A stretch of DNA of 33,219 nucleotides, taken from assembly GCA_030057555.1 (NCBI GenBank), contig JASGUU010000015.1:1-33219 (forward strand). Direction: 5' to 3'. The stretch is from Bacillota bacterium (lineage in GTDB: Bacteria; Bacillota; Clostridia; Saccharofermentanales; Fastidiosipilaceae). Both the position numbers and the translations under genes were made by a program. Below the pieces are notes generated by a model. The model made no database searches. It saw nothing but the letters and a program-made list of their open reading frames with translations, and was not told where the DNA came from. Positions 25,114 to 33,219 of the stretch are shown here, one piece after another. Positions within the stretch are counted from its first letter, which is position 1. Each line of letters begins with the position of its first letter.

Positions 25114-25233
25114 TGGCGGCAAAGTACGGGGATCGCCCTGTTTCAGGGTCAGATTGCCCCGCTTCGCTGAGACCTGCCACCGGCGGAACAACTCGGAAAA
25201 ACACGATTTGAGCGTTAGATGGAGAATGCAACC

Positions 25234-26250
25234 ATGATTAAGGAAGCCATTGTCAAGCTCGTTGACAAGCAGGATTTGACCTACGATGAGGCTTACACCG
25301 TTATCAGCGAGATTATGAGCGGCAAAACGACTCCCACACAGAATGCGGCTTTTCTGGCAGCCTTGTCCACAAAAAGCACGAAGGCTGAAACGATTGAGGA
25401 GATTACCGGCTGTGCCGCAGCCATGCGCAACAAGGCAACCAGGCTCACTCACAACCTTGATGTGATGGAAATTGTAGGAACCGGTGGTGACGGGGCGCAC
25501 AGCTTCAACATCTCCACGACCACTGCCATCGTCTGTGCAGCGGCGGGGCTGAAAATCGCCAAGCACGGCAACCGTGCGGCTTCTTCCGACTGTGGAACGG
25601 CGGACTGCCTGGAAGCTCTGGGAGTCAATATCAGCCTTGAACCTGAAAAGTGCCTTGAGCTTCTGGAAACGGTGGGCTTCTGCTTTTTCTTCGCCCAGAA
25701 ATACCACAGCTCAATGAAGTACGTGGGCAGCATCCGAAAGGAACTTGGCATCAGAACCGTGTTCAATATTCTGGGGCCCCTCACCAATCCGGCCAGTCCC
25801 CAGAGACAGCTTCTGGGCGTATACGATCCTTCTCTCGTTGAACCGCTGGCACAGGTGCTTATGAAACTCGGCGTGCAGAGGGGCATGGTGGTTTACGGTC
25901 AGGACAAGCTAGATGAAATATCACTCTCTGCACCCACAACCGTTTCCGAGTTCCGGGACGGCTGGTACAGGACCTATGAGGTGACCCCCGAGCAATTCGG
26001 CATGCAGCGCTGCCGGCGTGAGGATCTGCGGGGCGGCACACCGGCAAAGAATGCTGGCATCACACGCTCGATTCTGAACCGGGAACAGGGCCACCGACGC
26101 AACGCGGTGCTGCTGAACGCAGGCGCAGCGCTCTATATCGGTGAAAAGGCCGGGACAATGGCTGATGGAATCAGGCAGGCCGCAGAGATCATTGACAGCG
26201 GCAGGGCTGGCGAGACTCTGGAAAAGCTGATTGCGTTCTCTAATAAGTGA
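25234..26250 (+). CDS. trpD: Anthranilate phosphoribosyltransferase
   Basis: This 338-residue enzyme transfers the phosphoribosyl group of PRPP to anthranilate, the second step of tryptophan synthesis from chorismate. Visible motifs are GTGGDG (82-87), which binds PRPP, followed by [13 protein letters not shown] (110-114), NILGPLTNP and the metal-binding DEIS. The ATG at 25234 is preferred since it gives the family's usual MIKEAI start and has GGAG at a nine-base spacing; an ATG at 25219 is in frame. It stands alone, without a fused TrpG domain. It is first in the five-gene trp operon under T-box control. trpE and trpG are missing here. Confidence 0.97.
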   Translation: MIKEAIVKLVDKQDLTYDEAYTVISEIMSGKTTPTQNAAFLAALSTKSTKAETIEEITGCAAAMRNKATRLTHNLDVMEIVGTGGDGAHSFNISTTTAIVCAAAGLKIAKHGNRAASSDCGTADCLEALGVNISLEPEKCLELLETVGFCFFFAQKYHSSMKYVGSIRKELGIRTVFNILGPLTNPASPQRQLLGVYDPSLVEPLAQVLMKLGVQRGMVVYGQDKLDEISLSAPTTVSEFRDGWYRTYEVTPEQFGMQRCRREDLRGGTPAKNAGITRSILNREQGHRRNAVLLNAGAALYIGEKAGTMADGIRQAAEIIDSGRAGETLEKLIAFSNK

Positions 26251-26259
26251 GATGAAAAA

Positions 26260-27042
26260 ATGACCATACTTGACCAGCTCGCCAGGCACGCTTCCGAGCG
26301 TGTGAAAGCCGCGAAGGAAACCATGTCTCCAGATGAAATCATCAGCCGTGCGCAGGCACTGCCCACAGGGGATTTCGCATTCGAACAGGCGCTGAGAGGA
26401 GAGGGCATGTCCTTTATCTGCGAGTGCAAAAAGGCTTCGCCCTCAAAGGGCGTGATTGCCGCAGATTATCCGTATCTTGATATAGCGAAGGAATACGAGG
26501 CTGCGGGTGCGGACGGCATTTCGGTGCTTACCGAACCCGGATGGTTTCTGGGCTGCGACAGCCATCTGAAAGAGATCACAGAAAGGGCAGGCATTCCCTG
26601 TCTCAGAAAGGACTTTACTGTTGACGCATACATGATTTATGAAGCCAGAATTCTGGGTGCCGAGGCTGTTCTGCTGATCTGCTCGCTGCTCGACCCGGAA
26701 ACCATGCGGGCGTATATGGGAATCTGCGACACGCTGGGTATTTCGGCGCTGGTCGAAGCGCACGATGAAAATGAAGTAAAAACCGCAGTGGGCGCAGGAG
26801 CACGTGTGATCGGCGTCAACAACCGGAATCTCAGGGATTTCTCGGTGAATATGGACAACAGCCGTCGCCTGCGTGAACTTGTTCCCGATGATGTGATCTT
26901 TGTTTCGGAGAGTGGTGTAGGAAGCGCCGGGGATGTGAGAAAACTCCGTGAAATCGGTGTGGACGCAGTGCTCATCGGCGAAACACTGATGCGTGCCGAG
27001 GATAAGCGGGCGAAGCTTGACGAGCTGAGAGCTGCGCCATGA
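26260..27042 (+). CDS. trpC: Indole-3-glycerol phosphate synthase
   Basis: This 260-residue TIM-barrel enzyme converts carboxyphenylamino-deoxyribulose phosphate to indole-3-glycerol phosphate with loss of CO2 and water. The signature ICECKKASPSKG is present (E55, K57), as are LRKDFTVD (K117), LVEAH, GVNNRNL and VSESGV, so all main catalytic positions are intact. It begins 9 bp after trpD and its stop overlaps the trpF start (ATGA), implying coupled translation. It is a single-domain protein, unlike the TrpC-TrpF fusion of enteric bacteria. Confidence 0.97.
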   Translation: MTILDQLARHASERVKAAKETMSPDEIISRAQALPTGDFAFEQALRGEGMSFICECKKASPSKGVIAADYPYLDIAKEYEAAGADGISVLTEPGWFLGCDSHLKEITERAGIPCLRKDFTVDAYMIYEARILGAEAVLLICSLLDPETMRAYMGICDTLGISALVEAHDENEVKTAVGAGARVIGVNNRNLRDFSVNMDNSRRLRELVPDDVIFVSESGVGSAGDVRKLREIGVDAVLIGETLMRAEDKRAKLDELRAAP

Positions 27043-27638
27043 GCCGGATCAAGCTGTGTGGGTTGCGGCGTGCGTGCGACATTGAGTACGCAAACGAACT
27101 GAAACCCGAGTATGTTGGCTTTGTTTTTGCCCGGGACAGCAGGAGATATGTCAGTTCTGAACATGCAGAACTTCTGCGAAAGGAACTTGACAGCGGTATT
27201 GTTCCTGTCGGCGTGTTTGTCGACGAAGATCCCGGACGTATCGCCGCTCTGCTGAAACGAAACGTGATCGCAGCTGTTCAGCTTCACGGCAGCGAGGATG
27301 AGGAGTACATCAATATACTCCGGAGTCTGACGGACTGCAGCATTATCAAGGCATTCAGGATTGGAAGCGAAGCGGATATTGCAGCGGCAGGCCGCTGCAC
27401 AGCGGACTTTGTCCTTCTCGATTCGGGTGGTGGCACGGGAAAAAGCTTTGACCATTCACTGATAGCGAACATGCACAGGAATTATTTTCTGGCCGGAGGT
27501 CTGGGCCCGGACAACGTAGGCGAGGCTGTCAGAACGCTGGCGCCCTATGGAGTCGACGCCAGCTCCGGTCTGGAAACGGATGGCTGCAAAGACAGGGACA
27601 AAATGACGGCTTTTGTGCGTGCCGTAAGAGAGGCTTGA
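27039..27638 (+). CDS. trpF: Phosphoribosylanthranilate isomerase
   Basis: This 199-residue TIM barrel carries out the Amadori rearrangement of phosphoribosylanthranilate, the step between TrpD and TrpC. The catalytic pair is present: Cys7 in IKLCG and Asp128 in [27 protein letters not shown] and VDASSGLE, which bind phosphate and shape the pocket, follow in order. The ATG lies inside the trpC end (4-bp overlap). trpB starts one base after its stop. Length is normal for the family. Confidence 0.97.
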   Translation: MSRIKLCGLRRACDIEYANELKPEYVGFVFARDSRRYVSSEHAELLRKELDSGIVPVGVFVDEDPGRIAALLKRNVIAAVQLHGSEDEEYINILRSLTDCSIIKAFRIGSEADIAAAGRCTADFVLLDSGGGTGKSFDHSLIANMHRNYFLAGGLGPDNVGEAVRTLAPYGVDASSGLETDGCKDRDKMTAFVRAVREA

Positions 27639-27639
27639 C

Positions 27640-28833
27640 ATGATGAGGACGGCGAAAGGGAGATTTGGCATTCACGGCGGACAGTTTATTCCTGAGACAC
27701 TGATGAATGCAGTAATCGAGCTGGAAACAGCGTATGAGTACTACAGGAATGACGGGGGCTTCAATCGAGAGCTGAATACGCTCCTGAATGCATACGCGAA
27801 CAGACCCTCGGGACTTTATTATGCCGAAAAGCTGACCAGGGCCCTGGGCGGTGCAAAGATCTACCTCAAGCGGGAGGATCTGAACCACACCGGCTCTCAC
27901 AAAATCAACAACGTTCTGGGTCAGGCACTGCTGGCGAAGAAGATGGGCAAGACCCGCCTTATTGCCGAAACCGGGGCCGGTCAGCATGGCGTCGCCTGCG
28001 CTACCGCCGCTGCTCTAATGGATATGGACTGTGTGGTTTTCATGGGTGAGGAGGATACCAGGCGTCAGGCGCTGAATGTTTACCGCATGAGACTGCTGGG
28101 CGCGACAGTGATTCCTGTGACTTCGGGAACAGCTACTCTGAAGGATGCTGTCTCGGAGGCCATGCGCGAGTGGACCTCGCGTATTGACGATACACACTAC
28201 TGCCTCGGTTCAGTCATGGGGCCGCACCCGTTCCCAACGATTGTGCGTGATTTCCAGGCGGTCATCTCGAGGGAAATAAAATCCCAGCTGCTGGAAAGGG
28301 AGGGGCGCCTGCCTGATGTTGTGATTGCCTGCGTGGGCGGCGGCTCAAACGCAATCGGGAGCTTCTATCATTTTATTGATGACAAAACCGTGCGTCTGAT
28401 CGGCTGTGAGGCGGCGGGCAGAGGCATTGACAGCCTGGAAACGGCAGCAACCATCAACACGGGCCGAGAGGGGATATTTCACGGCATGAAGTCCTATTTC
28501 TGTCAGGACGAATACGGCCAGATCGCTCCCGTCTATTCGATTTCGGCAGGACTGGACTATCCCGGCATTGGTCCCGAACACGCATATCTTCATGATCTGG
28601 GCAGAGCTGAATATGTGCCCGTCACCGATGAGGAAGCGGTCAACGCGTTTGAATTCCTGTCAAAGACCGAGGGCATCATTCCTGCCATTGAGTCGGCGCA
28701 CGCCGTTGCCCACGCCATAAAAATCGCTCCCGAGATGAGCAGAGACAGAATGATCGTCATCACCCTCTCGGGCAGGGGTGACAAGGACTGTGCCGCCATC
28801 GCACGTTACCGGGGAGAAGATATCCATGAATGA
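27640..28833 (+). CDS. trpB: Tryptophan synthase beta subunit
   Basis: This 397-residue PLP enzyme joins indole and serine to make tryptophan, working as an alpha2-beta2 complex with the next gene's product. The start [11 protein letters not shown], the PLP lysine in HTGSHKINN (K88), the catalytic Glu in AETGAGQHG (E110), the phosphate-binding [10 protein letters not shown] and the C-terminal LSGRGDKD are all present. This is the common TrpB1 type, not the TrpB2 type. Two ATGs in tandem (27640, 27643) are possible starts, with an AGAGAGG upstream inside trpF. Confidence 0.97.
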   Translation: MMRTAKGRFGIHGGQFIPETLMNAVIELETAYEYYRNDGGFNRELNTLLNAYANRPSGLYYAEKLTRALGGAKIYLKREDLNHTGSHKINNVLGQALLAKKMGKTRLIAETGAGQHGVACATAAALMDMDCVVFMGEEDTRRQALNVYRMRLLGATVIPVTSGTATLKDAVSEAMREWTSRIDDTHYCLGSVMGPHPFPTIVRDFQAVISREIKSQLLEREGRLPDVVIACVGGGSNAIGSFYHFIDDKTVRLIGCEAAGRGIDSLETAATINTGREGIFHGMKSYFCQDEYGQIAPVYSISAGLDYPGIGPEHAYLHDLGRAEYVPVTDEEAVNAFEFLSKTEGIIPAIESAHAVAHAIKIAPEMSRDRMIVITLSGRGDKDCAAIARYRGEDIHE

Positions 28834-29635
28834 GATCAAACAGACATTTATGAATGAAAAAGCATTCATTCCGTTCATTACCTGCGGGGATCCAGACCTC
28901 GAAACAACTGCTGCAATTGTTCGGGCGGCTGCAGAAAACGGTGCTGACCTGATCGAGCTGGGGATACCCTTTTCCGACCCCACCGCAGAAGGTCCCGTTA
29001 TTCAGGGAGCCAATACCCGTGCGCTGGCAGGTGGAGTAACGACGGAAGATGTTTTCGAACTGGTGCGCAGCCTGAAAAGAGATATTCATGTTCCGCTGGT
29101 ATTCATGACCTATGCCAATGTCGTTTTTGCTTATGGTGCGGAGAGATTTATCTCCACCTGTGCCCAGATCGGAATTGCCGGGCTTATTCTTCCTGACCTG
29201 CCTTATGAAGAAAAGCAGGAATTTCAGCCGCTGTGCAGCCAATACGGCGTTGCCCTGATTTCGCTGATTGCGCCGACCTCAAACGAGAGAATCGCCATGA
29301 TCGCCAGAGAGGCGGAAGGTTTTCTCTATATCGTGTCGAGTCTCGGAGTGACGGGAACGAGAAAGGAAATCACCACCGACCTGGCTGCGATCGTGAAGCT
29401 TGTACGCGAAAACACAGATATCCCCTGTGCCATCGGTTTTGGTATTTCCACTCCCGAACAGGCGAGGAAAATGGCGGAGATCTCTGATGGAGCCATTGTT
29501 GGTTCGGCGATTATCAAGATTATTGAGAAGAACGGCAGGGATTCCGCCAAAGCTGTTGGCGACTATGTCAGAGTAATGAAAGAAGCGGTTATGCATACCG
29601 GGAGAGGAGAGTCATGCTGCGACATTGAATCATAA
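28826..29635 (+). CDS. trpA: Tryptophan synthase alpha subunit
   Basis: This 269-residue TIM barrel releases indole from indole-3-glycerol phosphate and channels it to TrpB. The catalytic Glu44 in [11 protein letters not shown] and the Asp in LPDLPYEE are present, as are [23 protein letters not shown] and VGSAII for phosphate binding. The start ATG at 28826 overlaps the end of trpB by 8 bp, with GGGGAGAAG upstream. It is the last gene of the operon; no strong terminator follows. The C-terminus has an unusual short tail with two adjacent Cys (ESCCDIES). Confidence 0.96.
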   Translation: MNEIKQTFMNEKAFIPFITCGDPDLETTAAIVRAAAENGADLIELGIPFSDPTAEGPVIQGANTRALAGGVTTEDVFELVRSLKRDIHVPLVFMTYANVVFAYGAERFISTCAQIGIAGLILPDLPYEEKQEFQPLCSQYGVALISLIAPTSNERIAMIAREAEGFLYIVSSLGVTGTRKEITTDLAAIVKLVRENTDIPCAIGFGISTPEQARKMAEISDGAIVGSAIIKIIEKNGRDSAKAVGDYVRVMKEAVMHTGRGESCCDIES

Positions 29636-29951
29636 GACTCCACAGGTAGGACGCGGTCTGGAGTTCACATTCGTTTTCGCTCGAATCACGGACGAATCGT
29701 GCTATGGCGATACCTGCGCATTAATGTGTATATTGGCGACGGGCTGCTGTGCAATCATCATTTTGACCCGCTCGAATCAGATGCGATACCAATCAGCTTA
29801 ATGGAACATGAATGAGACGGCTTAATGATCCGGAAACCCGAAAAAAGGCTTTGCAGGATCCAGTGGTCGGGGCCTGAGAAAAGACAACGGATGTGTCAGT
29901 GCAGGTATGACGATTTCTTTGCTTCCGGCAACGAAGAGAAAGAGGCTTTAT
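29636..29951. other. Intergenic region after trpA
   Basis: This 316-bp region has only weak inverted repeats (ACTCCA/TGGAGT near 29636-29667; ATTCGT/ACGAAT near 29670-29697), neither with a T-run. A poor promoter candidate is TTGACC at 29763 with TACCAA 18 bp later. No coding frame is convincing. Confidence 0.4.
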
Positions 29952-31361
29952 ATGAAAAAGCAGATATCCATATTCGCGCTGTGTTTTGTCGTTCTGCTGG
30001 CGGGCTGTACTGTCCCGGAACAGAAGACGGCGAAGCCGTCCACTGCCGGAACGGACCCCGTACCCATGGAGACACCGTTGTCTGCCGATGACTCCGCCTT
30101 GAGCGAAATGGATCAGGCATTTGGGGAAATGGTACGGACTGATGGCGCTGTTCTTGCGGACATGGAGTATAACGGCGCAGGGAAGCTGGCGGCATATTAT
30201 CGTGAGTTCAAGGGTCAGGACAATGATGTGCCCAGCTGCGAGGGCTGGACACGCGAATACCTGCCGGAAGACATGGTCGCTGAGAAGCCGGAGGAGGTGG
30301 CGGCCATTATCCTCCTGGATCTGACCGCTTCGGCGTATGGGTTTACCACCAGAAAGGAAGAAGTTGGAACGCCTGTCAAGCAAAGAACTGAACTGGCGAT
30401 AAGTTTCTATCATCCTCAATCGTGGAGAAGAGTGCTTGCCGGGACTGTCGATGGCAGGGATGTTCCTGTCGGCTCATATGTGATTAACTGGTCCATGCTT
30501 GCTCCTCCGGAAGCTGGTGAGGTCCAGACATTTATCCGTGACACCATGGAGAAGTACAGGGCCATCCCGGTGTCAGAGAACTGGCAGGCGTTTGACAGGG
30601 CCTTTGGAGCTTTTGTCGCAGATCATTTCTCAGGTCCAGAACTGAAATCGACCTGGGACACAGATGTGCGTTATGAGAAACCTGATGTTACTCATAATGG
30701 TTCACATAAAAAGGCGGGCTGCTTTTACGATTTTGAGAGCCGGCGATTCTTCTGGACGGACGCCATTCTGCCTGATGAGGCGAAGGCTGGATCGCCGGAG
30801 GATGTATCGGCAATCGTGGTTGCTGTTCGCTTTGGAGACAACACCTCTGTTAATCACATATCAATAAGTGGTGACAGCACAGGCAGAAATCTGGAGCTTT
30901 TGCACGACAAGGATTATCCTGACTTCTCCTCTCTGCTTGATGCGATCAAAGGCTGTATCCCTTACATTATGAAGCCCGAAGGACCCGGCCCATATATAGC
31001 TCTTGCAGAATATGGAGAGATCAACTCCGAGAAGCTGAATCTTGTGCTGGAGAATGTCTCATCTTTTGAATATGACCTTTATTGCCTCTGCTGTCGTGGC
31101 AAGGTCCTGATGGAACGCTGCGAAAACGGAGTCTGGGAGCAGGTTCCGTCACTCCCTCCGGGCGATATGCCGTTCCATTTTTTCAAAACCGTGCCTGTCG
31201 GTGGCCGTATAGACTTTTACCTGTACTGGGCTGATGAATTCGGTGTGCTGGAACCCGGAAAATACAGAGCTTCTCTTACGCTGACAGGACAGAAACAGCT
31301 TTCAAAGCAGGCATCCATATGGTTTGAGGAGACGCTGGAGATTGAGTTTGTGGTGGACTAA
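29952..31361 (+). CDS. Lipoprotein with C-terminal Ig-like domain
   Basis: This 469-residue protein starts at an ATG preceded by AAAGAGG at a suitable spacing. The signal MKKQISIFALCFVVLLAGC makes it a lipoprotein (Cys19). The middle, about 50-330, holds two similar-looking halves with a GxMxxDxxG..LADMEYNG / TFIRDTMEKYRAIP pattern and has no recognised family. From about 345 the sequence looks like a bacterial Ig-like domain of the Big_14 kind: IALAEYGEINSEKLNLVLEN, ENGVWEQVPSLP and LEPGKYRASLTLTG. Its function at the cell surface is unknown. It is not obviously linked to the trp operon. Confidence 0.75.
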   Translation: MKKQISIFALCFVVLLAGCTVPEQKTAKPSTAGTDPVPMETPLSADDSALSEMDQAFGEMVRTDGAVLADMEYNGAGKLAAYYREFKGQDNDVPSCEGWTREYLPEDMVAEKPEEVAAIILLDLTASAYGFTTRKEEVGTPVKQRTELAISFYHPQSWRRVLAGTVDGRDVPVGSYVINWSMLAPPEAGEVQTFIRDTMEKYRAIPVSENWQAFDRAFGAFVADHFSGPELKSTWDTDVRYEKPDVTHNGSHKKAGCFYDFESRRFFWTDAILPDEAKAGSPEDVSAIVVAVRFGDNTSVNHISISGDSTGRNLELLHDKDYPDFSSLLDAIKGCIPYIMKPEGPGPYIALAEYGEINSEKLNLVLENVSSFEYDLYCLCCRGKVLMERCENGVWEQVPSLPPGDMPFHFFKTVPVGGRIDFYLYWADEFGVLEPGKYRASLTLTGQKQLSKQASIWFEETLEIEFVVD

Positions 31362-31678
31362 AGAGCTGCAGTTCATGCTAAGTGGTCATATCACAGGCTC
31401 TCATCATGACTCGAACGGAAAGCTTGTCAGCATAAAAACGGCTTTGCTGTAATGGGCAAATCCCGTCGGGTGGTCAAACTGAACTGCAAAGTAAGCGAGC
31501 ACGCACCGGCTTGTTTTTGACCGTTCACACGTACACAGCCGGATGTGACAGGACGTTCCTGCTCTCATCCGCGTGATTTATGAACTCCATGTCTATGGGT
31601 ATGCGAATCAGATATCCAGAGCAACGGTTCTTTTTGAGTTCATTGTTTAACATGTCCGGTTGTTTCCAAATGAGAAGA
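31362..31678. other. Intergenic region between convergent genes
   Basis: About 320 bp without a supported gene. The base composition is more AT-rich than the first 20 kb. I see no element except the terminator that follows at 31679. Confidence 0.45.
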
Positions 31679-31710
31679 GGAGCTGAAATGCTTCAGCTCC
31701 TTCCCCTTTT
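31679..31710. terminator. Probable bidirectional terminator
   Basis: GGAGCTGAA (31679-31687) pairs perfectly with TTCAGCTCC (31692-31700) around a 4-nt loop. On the plus strand a T/C-rich tail with TTTT follows. It lies about 40 bp past the stop of the minus-strand surface protein and can serve both convergent genes. Confidence 0.7.
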
Positions 31711-31740
31711 AGAATCTCAGGTAACGCAGGCAGGTCTTAT

Positions 31741-33219
31741 TTAATTTCTCTGTTGCGACATTCTCTTCTTGCGAGTCAAGAGGATTAATCCGCTTGCGGA
31801 TATAAGCAGCAATGACAGCCAGGGATCATGTCCGCTGCTTTCTCCTGTTTTCGGTATAGCATCTTCTGGTTGAGTTGCTTCTGTTTCTGTCGGCTCTGTT
31901 TCTGTCGGTTCTGTTTCTGTCGGCTCCGTCTTGTCCGGTTCGGTCTGGTCGCTCTTCAACGTCGCTACCGTCGTGACGGGGCTCTCCGGCGAAGCCAGAT
32001 GTGTGTCGGTCTCAGCCAGGCGGACATAGAGATTGTAGCTTGTGTTGGGCGTAAGTCCGGTAAATTCCGGATCGGTCTGCCAGGCGCCGTCGTTCAAGCG
32101 GTATTCTGCTCCGGTGATTTCTTCCAGCGTGATGCTGGTATCAGTCAGCGTGGCGACAACAGGTGCGGCAGGTGCGGTCTGGTTGCTCTTCAGCGTCGTT
32201 GCCGTCGTGGCGGGGCTCTCCGGCGAAGCCAGATGCGTATCGGTCTCAGCCAGGCGGACATAGAGATTGTTAGTTGTGTTAGGTGTAAGTCCGGTGAATT
32301 CCGGATCGGTCTGCCAGGCACCATCGTTCAAGCGGTATTCTGCTCCGGTGATTTCTTCCAGCGTGATGCTGGTATCAGTCAACACGGCGACAACAGGTGC
32401 GGCCGGTGCGGTCTGGTTGCTCTTCAGCGTCGTTGCGGTCGTAGCGGGGCTCTCCAGCGAAGCCAGATGTGTGTCAGTCTCAGCCAGACGGGCATAGAGA
32501 TTGTAAGTTGTGTTGGGCGAAAGTCCGGTGAATTCCGGATCGGTCTGCCAGGCACCGTCGTTCAAGCGGTATTCTGCCCCGGTGATTTCTTCCAGAGTGA
32601 TGCTGGTGTCTGTCAGCGTGGCGACAACAGGTGCGGCCGGTGCAGTCTGGGCGCTCTTCAGCGTCGTTGCCGTCGTGACGGGGCTCTCCGGCGAAGCCAG
32701 ATGTGTGTCGGTCTCCGCCAGGCGGACATAGAGCTTGTAAGTTGTATTGGGCGAAAGTCCGGTGAATTCCGGATCGGTCTGCCAGGCACCATCGTTCAAG
32801 CGGTATTCTGCCCCGGTGATTTCTTCCAGAGTGATGCTGGTGTCCGTCAGCACGACGACAACAGGTGCGGCCGGTGCAGTCTGGTCGCTCTTCAGCGTCG
32901 TTGCCGTCGTGACGGGGCTCTCCGGCGAAGCCAGATGTGTGTCGGTCTCCGCGAGGCGGGCATAGAGATTGTAAGTTGTATTGGGCGAAAGTCCGGTGAA
33001 TTCCGGATTGGTCTGCCAGGCACCATCGTTCAAGCGGTATTCTGCCCCGGTGATTTCTTCCAGCGTGATGCTGGTGTCAGTCAGCACGGCGACAACAGGT
33101 GCGGCGGGTGCGGTCTGGTCGCTCTTCAGCGTCGTTGCCGTCGTGACGGGGCTCTCCGGCGAAGCCAGATGTGTGTCGGTCTCCGCGAGGCGGGCATAGA
33201 GATTGTAAGTTGTATTGGG
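31741..33219 (-). CDS. Cell-wall-anchored repeat protein (5' end outside window)
   Basis: This is the C-terminal 492 residues of a larger surface protein; the frame is open to the window edge. It consists of near-identical 78-residue modules, each with LTDTSITLEEITGAEYRLND, AWQTDPEFTGLSPNTTYNLY and RLAETDTHLASPESP. This matches the fibronectin III-like repeats common in clostridial surface proteins. A low-complexity TETEP linker follows, then the sorting signal IPKTGE, a hydrophobic helix (LSLLLISASGLILL) and the basic RKKRMSQQRN, so a sortase should attach it to peptidoglycan. IPKTG varies from LPXTG at the first residue. The head domain that would show its role is not in the window. Confidence 0.92.
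   Translation of the reverse strand, partial: PNTTYNLYARLAETDTHLASPESPVTTATTLKSDQTAPAAPVVAVLTDTSITLEEITGAEYRLNDGAWQTNPEFTGLSPNTTYNLYARLAETDTHLASPESPVTTATTLKSDQTAPAAPVVVVLTDTSITLEEITGAEYRLNDGAWQTDPEFTGLSPNTTYKLYVRLAETDTHLASPESPVTTATTLKSAQTAPAAPVVATLTDTSITLEEITGAEYRLNDGAWQTDPEFTGLSPNTTYNLYARLAETDTHLASLESPATTATTLKSNQTAPAAPVVAVLTDTSITLEEITGAEYRLNDGAWQTDPEFTGLTPNTTNNLYVRLAETDTHLASPESPATTATTLKSNQTAPAAPVVATLTDTSITLEEITGAEYRLNDGAWQTDPEFTGLTPNTSYNLYVRLAETDTHLASPESPVTTVATLKSDQTEPDKTEPTETEPTETEPTETEATQPEDAIPKTGESSGHDPWLSLLLISASGLILLTRKKRMSQQRN
31947..33219. repeat. Tandem 234-bp repeats (about 5.4 units visible)
   Basis: The landmark TTCCGGATCGGTCTGCC recurs at 32065, 32299, 32533, 32767 and 33001 (with one change in the last), an exact 234-bp period equal to 78 codons. 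The near identity at DNA level implies recent duplication or gene conversion and a likely variable copy number. The array continues past the window. Confidence 0.95.

Noticed and set aside
31947-33219. Repeat array as a possible CRISPR
   Set aside because: The period is 234 bp, without short repeats and unique spacers, and it is translated in frame into protein modules.

Overview
The window looks like a chromosomal piece of a fairly GC-rich Gram-positive anaerobe, probably Bacillota/Clostridia. The evidence is a tRNA-Trp-sensing T-box leader, several short lipoprotein signal peptides with lipobox cysteines, a C-terminal sortase signal (IPKTG, hydrophobic stretch, basic tail), AGGAGG-type ribosome binding sites, zinc-ribbon membrane proteins and Ser/Thr kinases with extracytoplasmic propeller-like sensors. 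I see no rRNA, tRNA, CRISPR array or complete insertion sequence.

Layout. 1-172 is the 5' end of a group II intron on the minus strand, abutting a pair of 24-bp palindromic repeats and a 29-bp palindrome. 717-7843 is a four-gene operon closed by a strong terminator: an HTH regulator, a lipoprotein resembling a six-hairpin glycosidase, a 1270-residue fusion of a processive-type family 2 glycosyltransferase with a Ser/Thr kinase and an extracytoplasmic sensor, and a second protein with a kinase C-lobe remnant and a paralogous sensor. 8062-13074 holds a small lipoprotein, a zinc-ribbon polytopic membrane protein and a zinc-ribbon protein with about ten 41-residue helical repeats, also closed by a strong terminator. 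13310-19005 carries small membrane proteins, inorganic pyrophosphatase (minus), an unrecognised possible propeller protein coupled to a GH114-like lipoprotein, and a YwqG/DUF1963 protein. 19202-22755 has an SseB-like protein (minus), a DUF1015 protein and a small lipoprotein with its own promoter and terminator.

23107-24393 (minus) encodes a lipoprotein in which a staphylococcal-nuclease domain runs in frame into MsrA. Divergent from it, a consensus promoter and a Trp-specific T-box precede trpD-trpC-trpF-trpB-trpA. The first two genes of the pathway, trpE and trpG, are not in this window. After trpA come a lipoprotein with an Ig-like C-terminus and, on the minus strand and cut by the window edge, a cell-wall-anchored protein made of 78-residue repeats.

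The most novel candidate is the operon at 717-7843. It looks like a surface-polysaccharide synthase whose polymerising domain, kinase and extracellular sensor are one polypeptide, flanked by a putative glycan-processing lipoprotein, a C-lobe-only pseudokinase partner and a dedicated regulator. The GH114-like lipoprotein about 9 kb downstream might act on the same polymer, but that link is inference.
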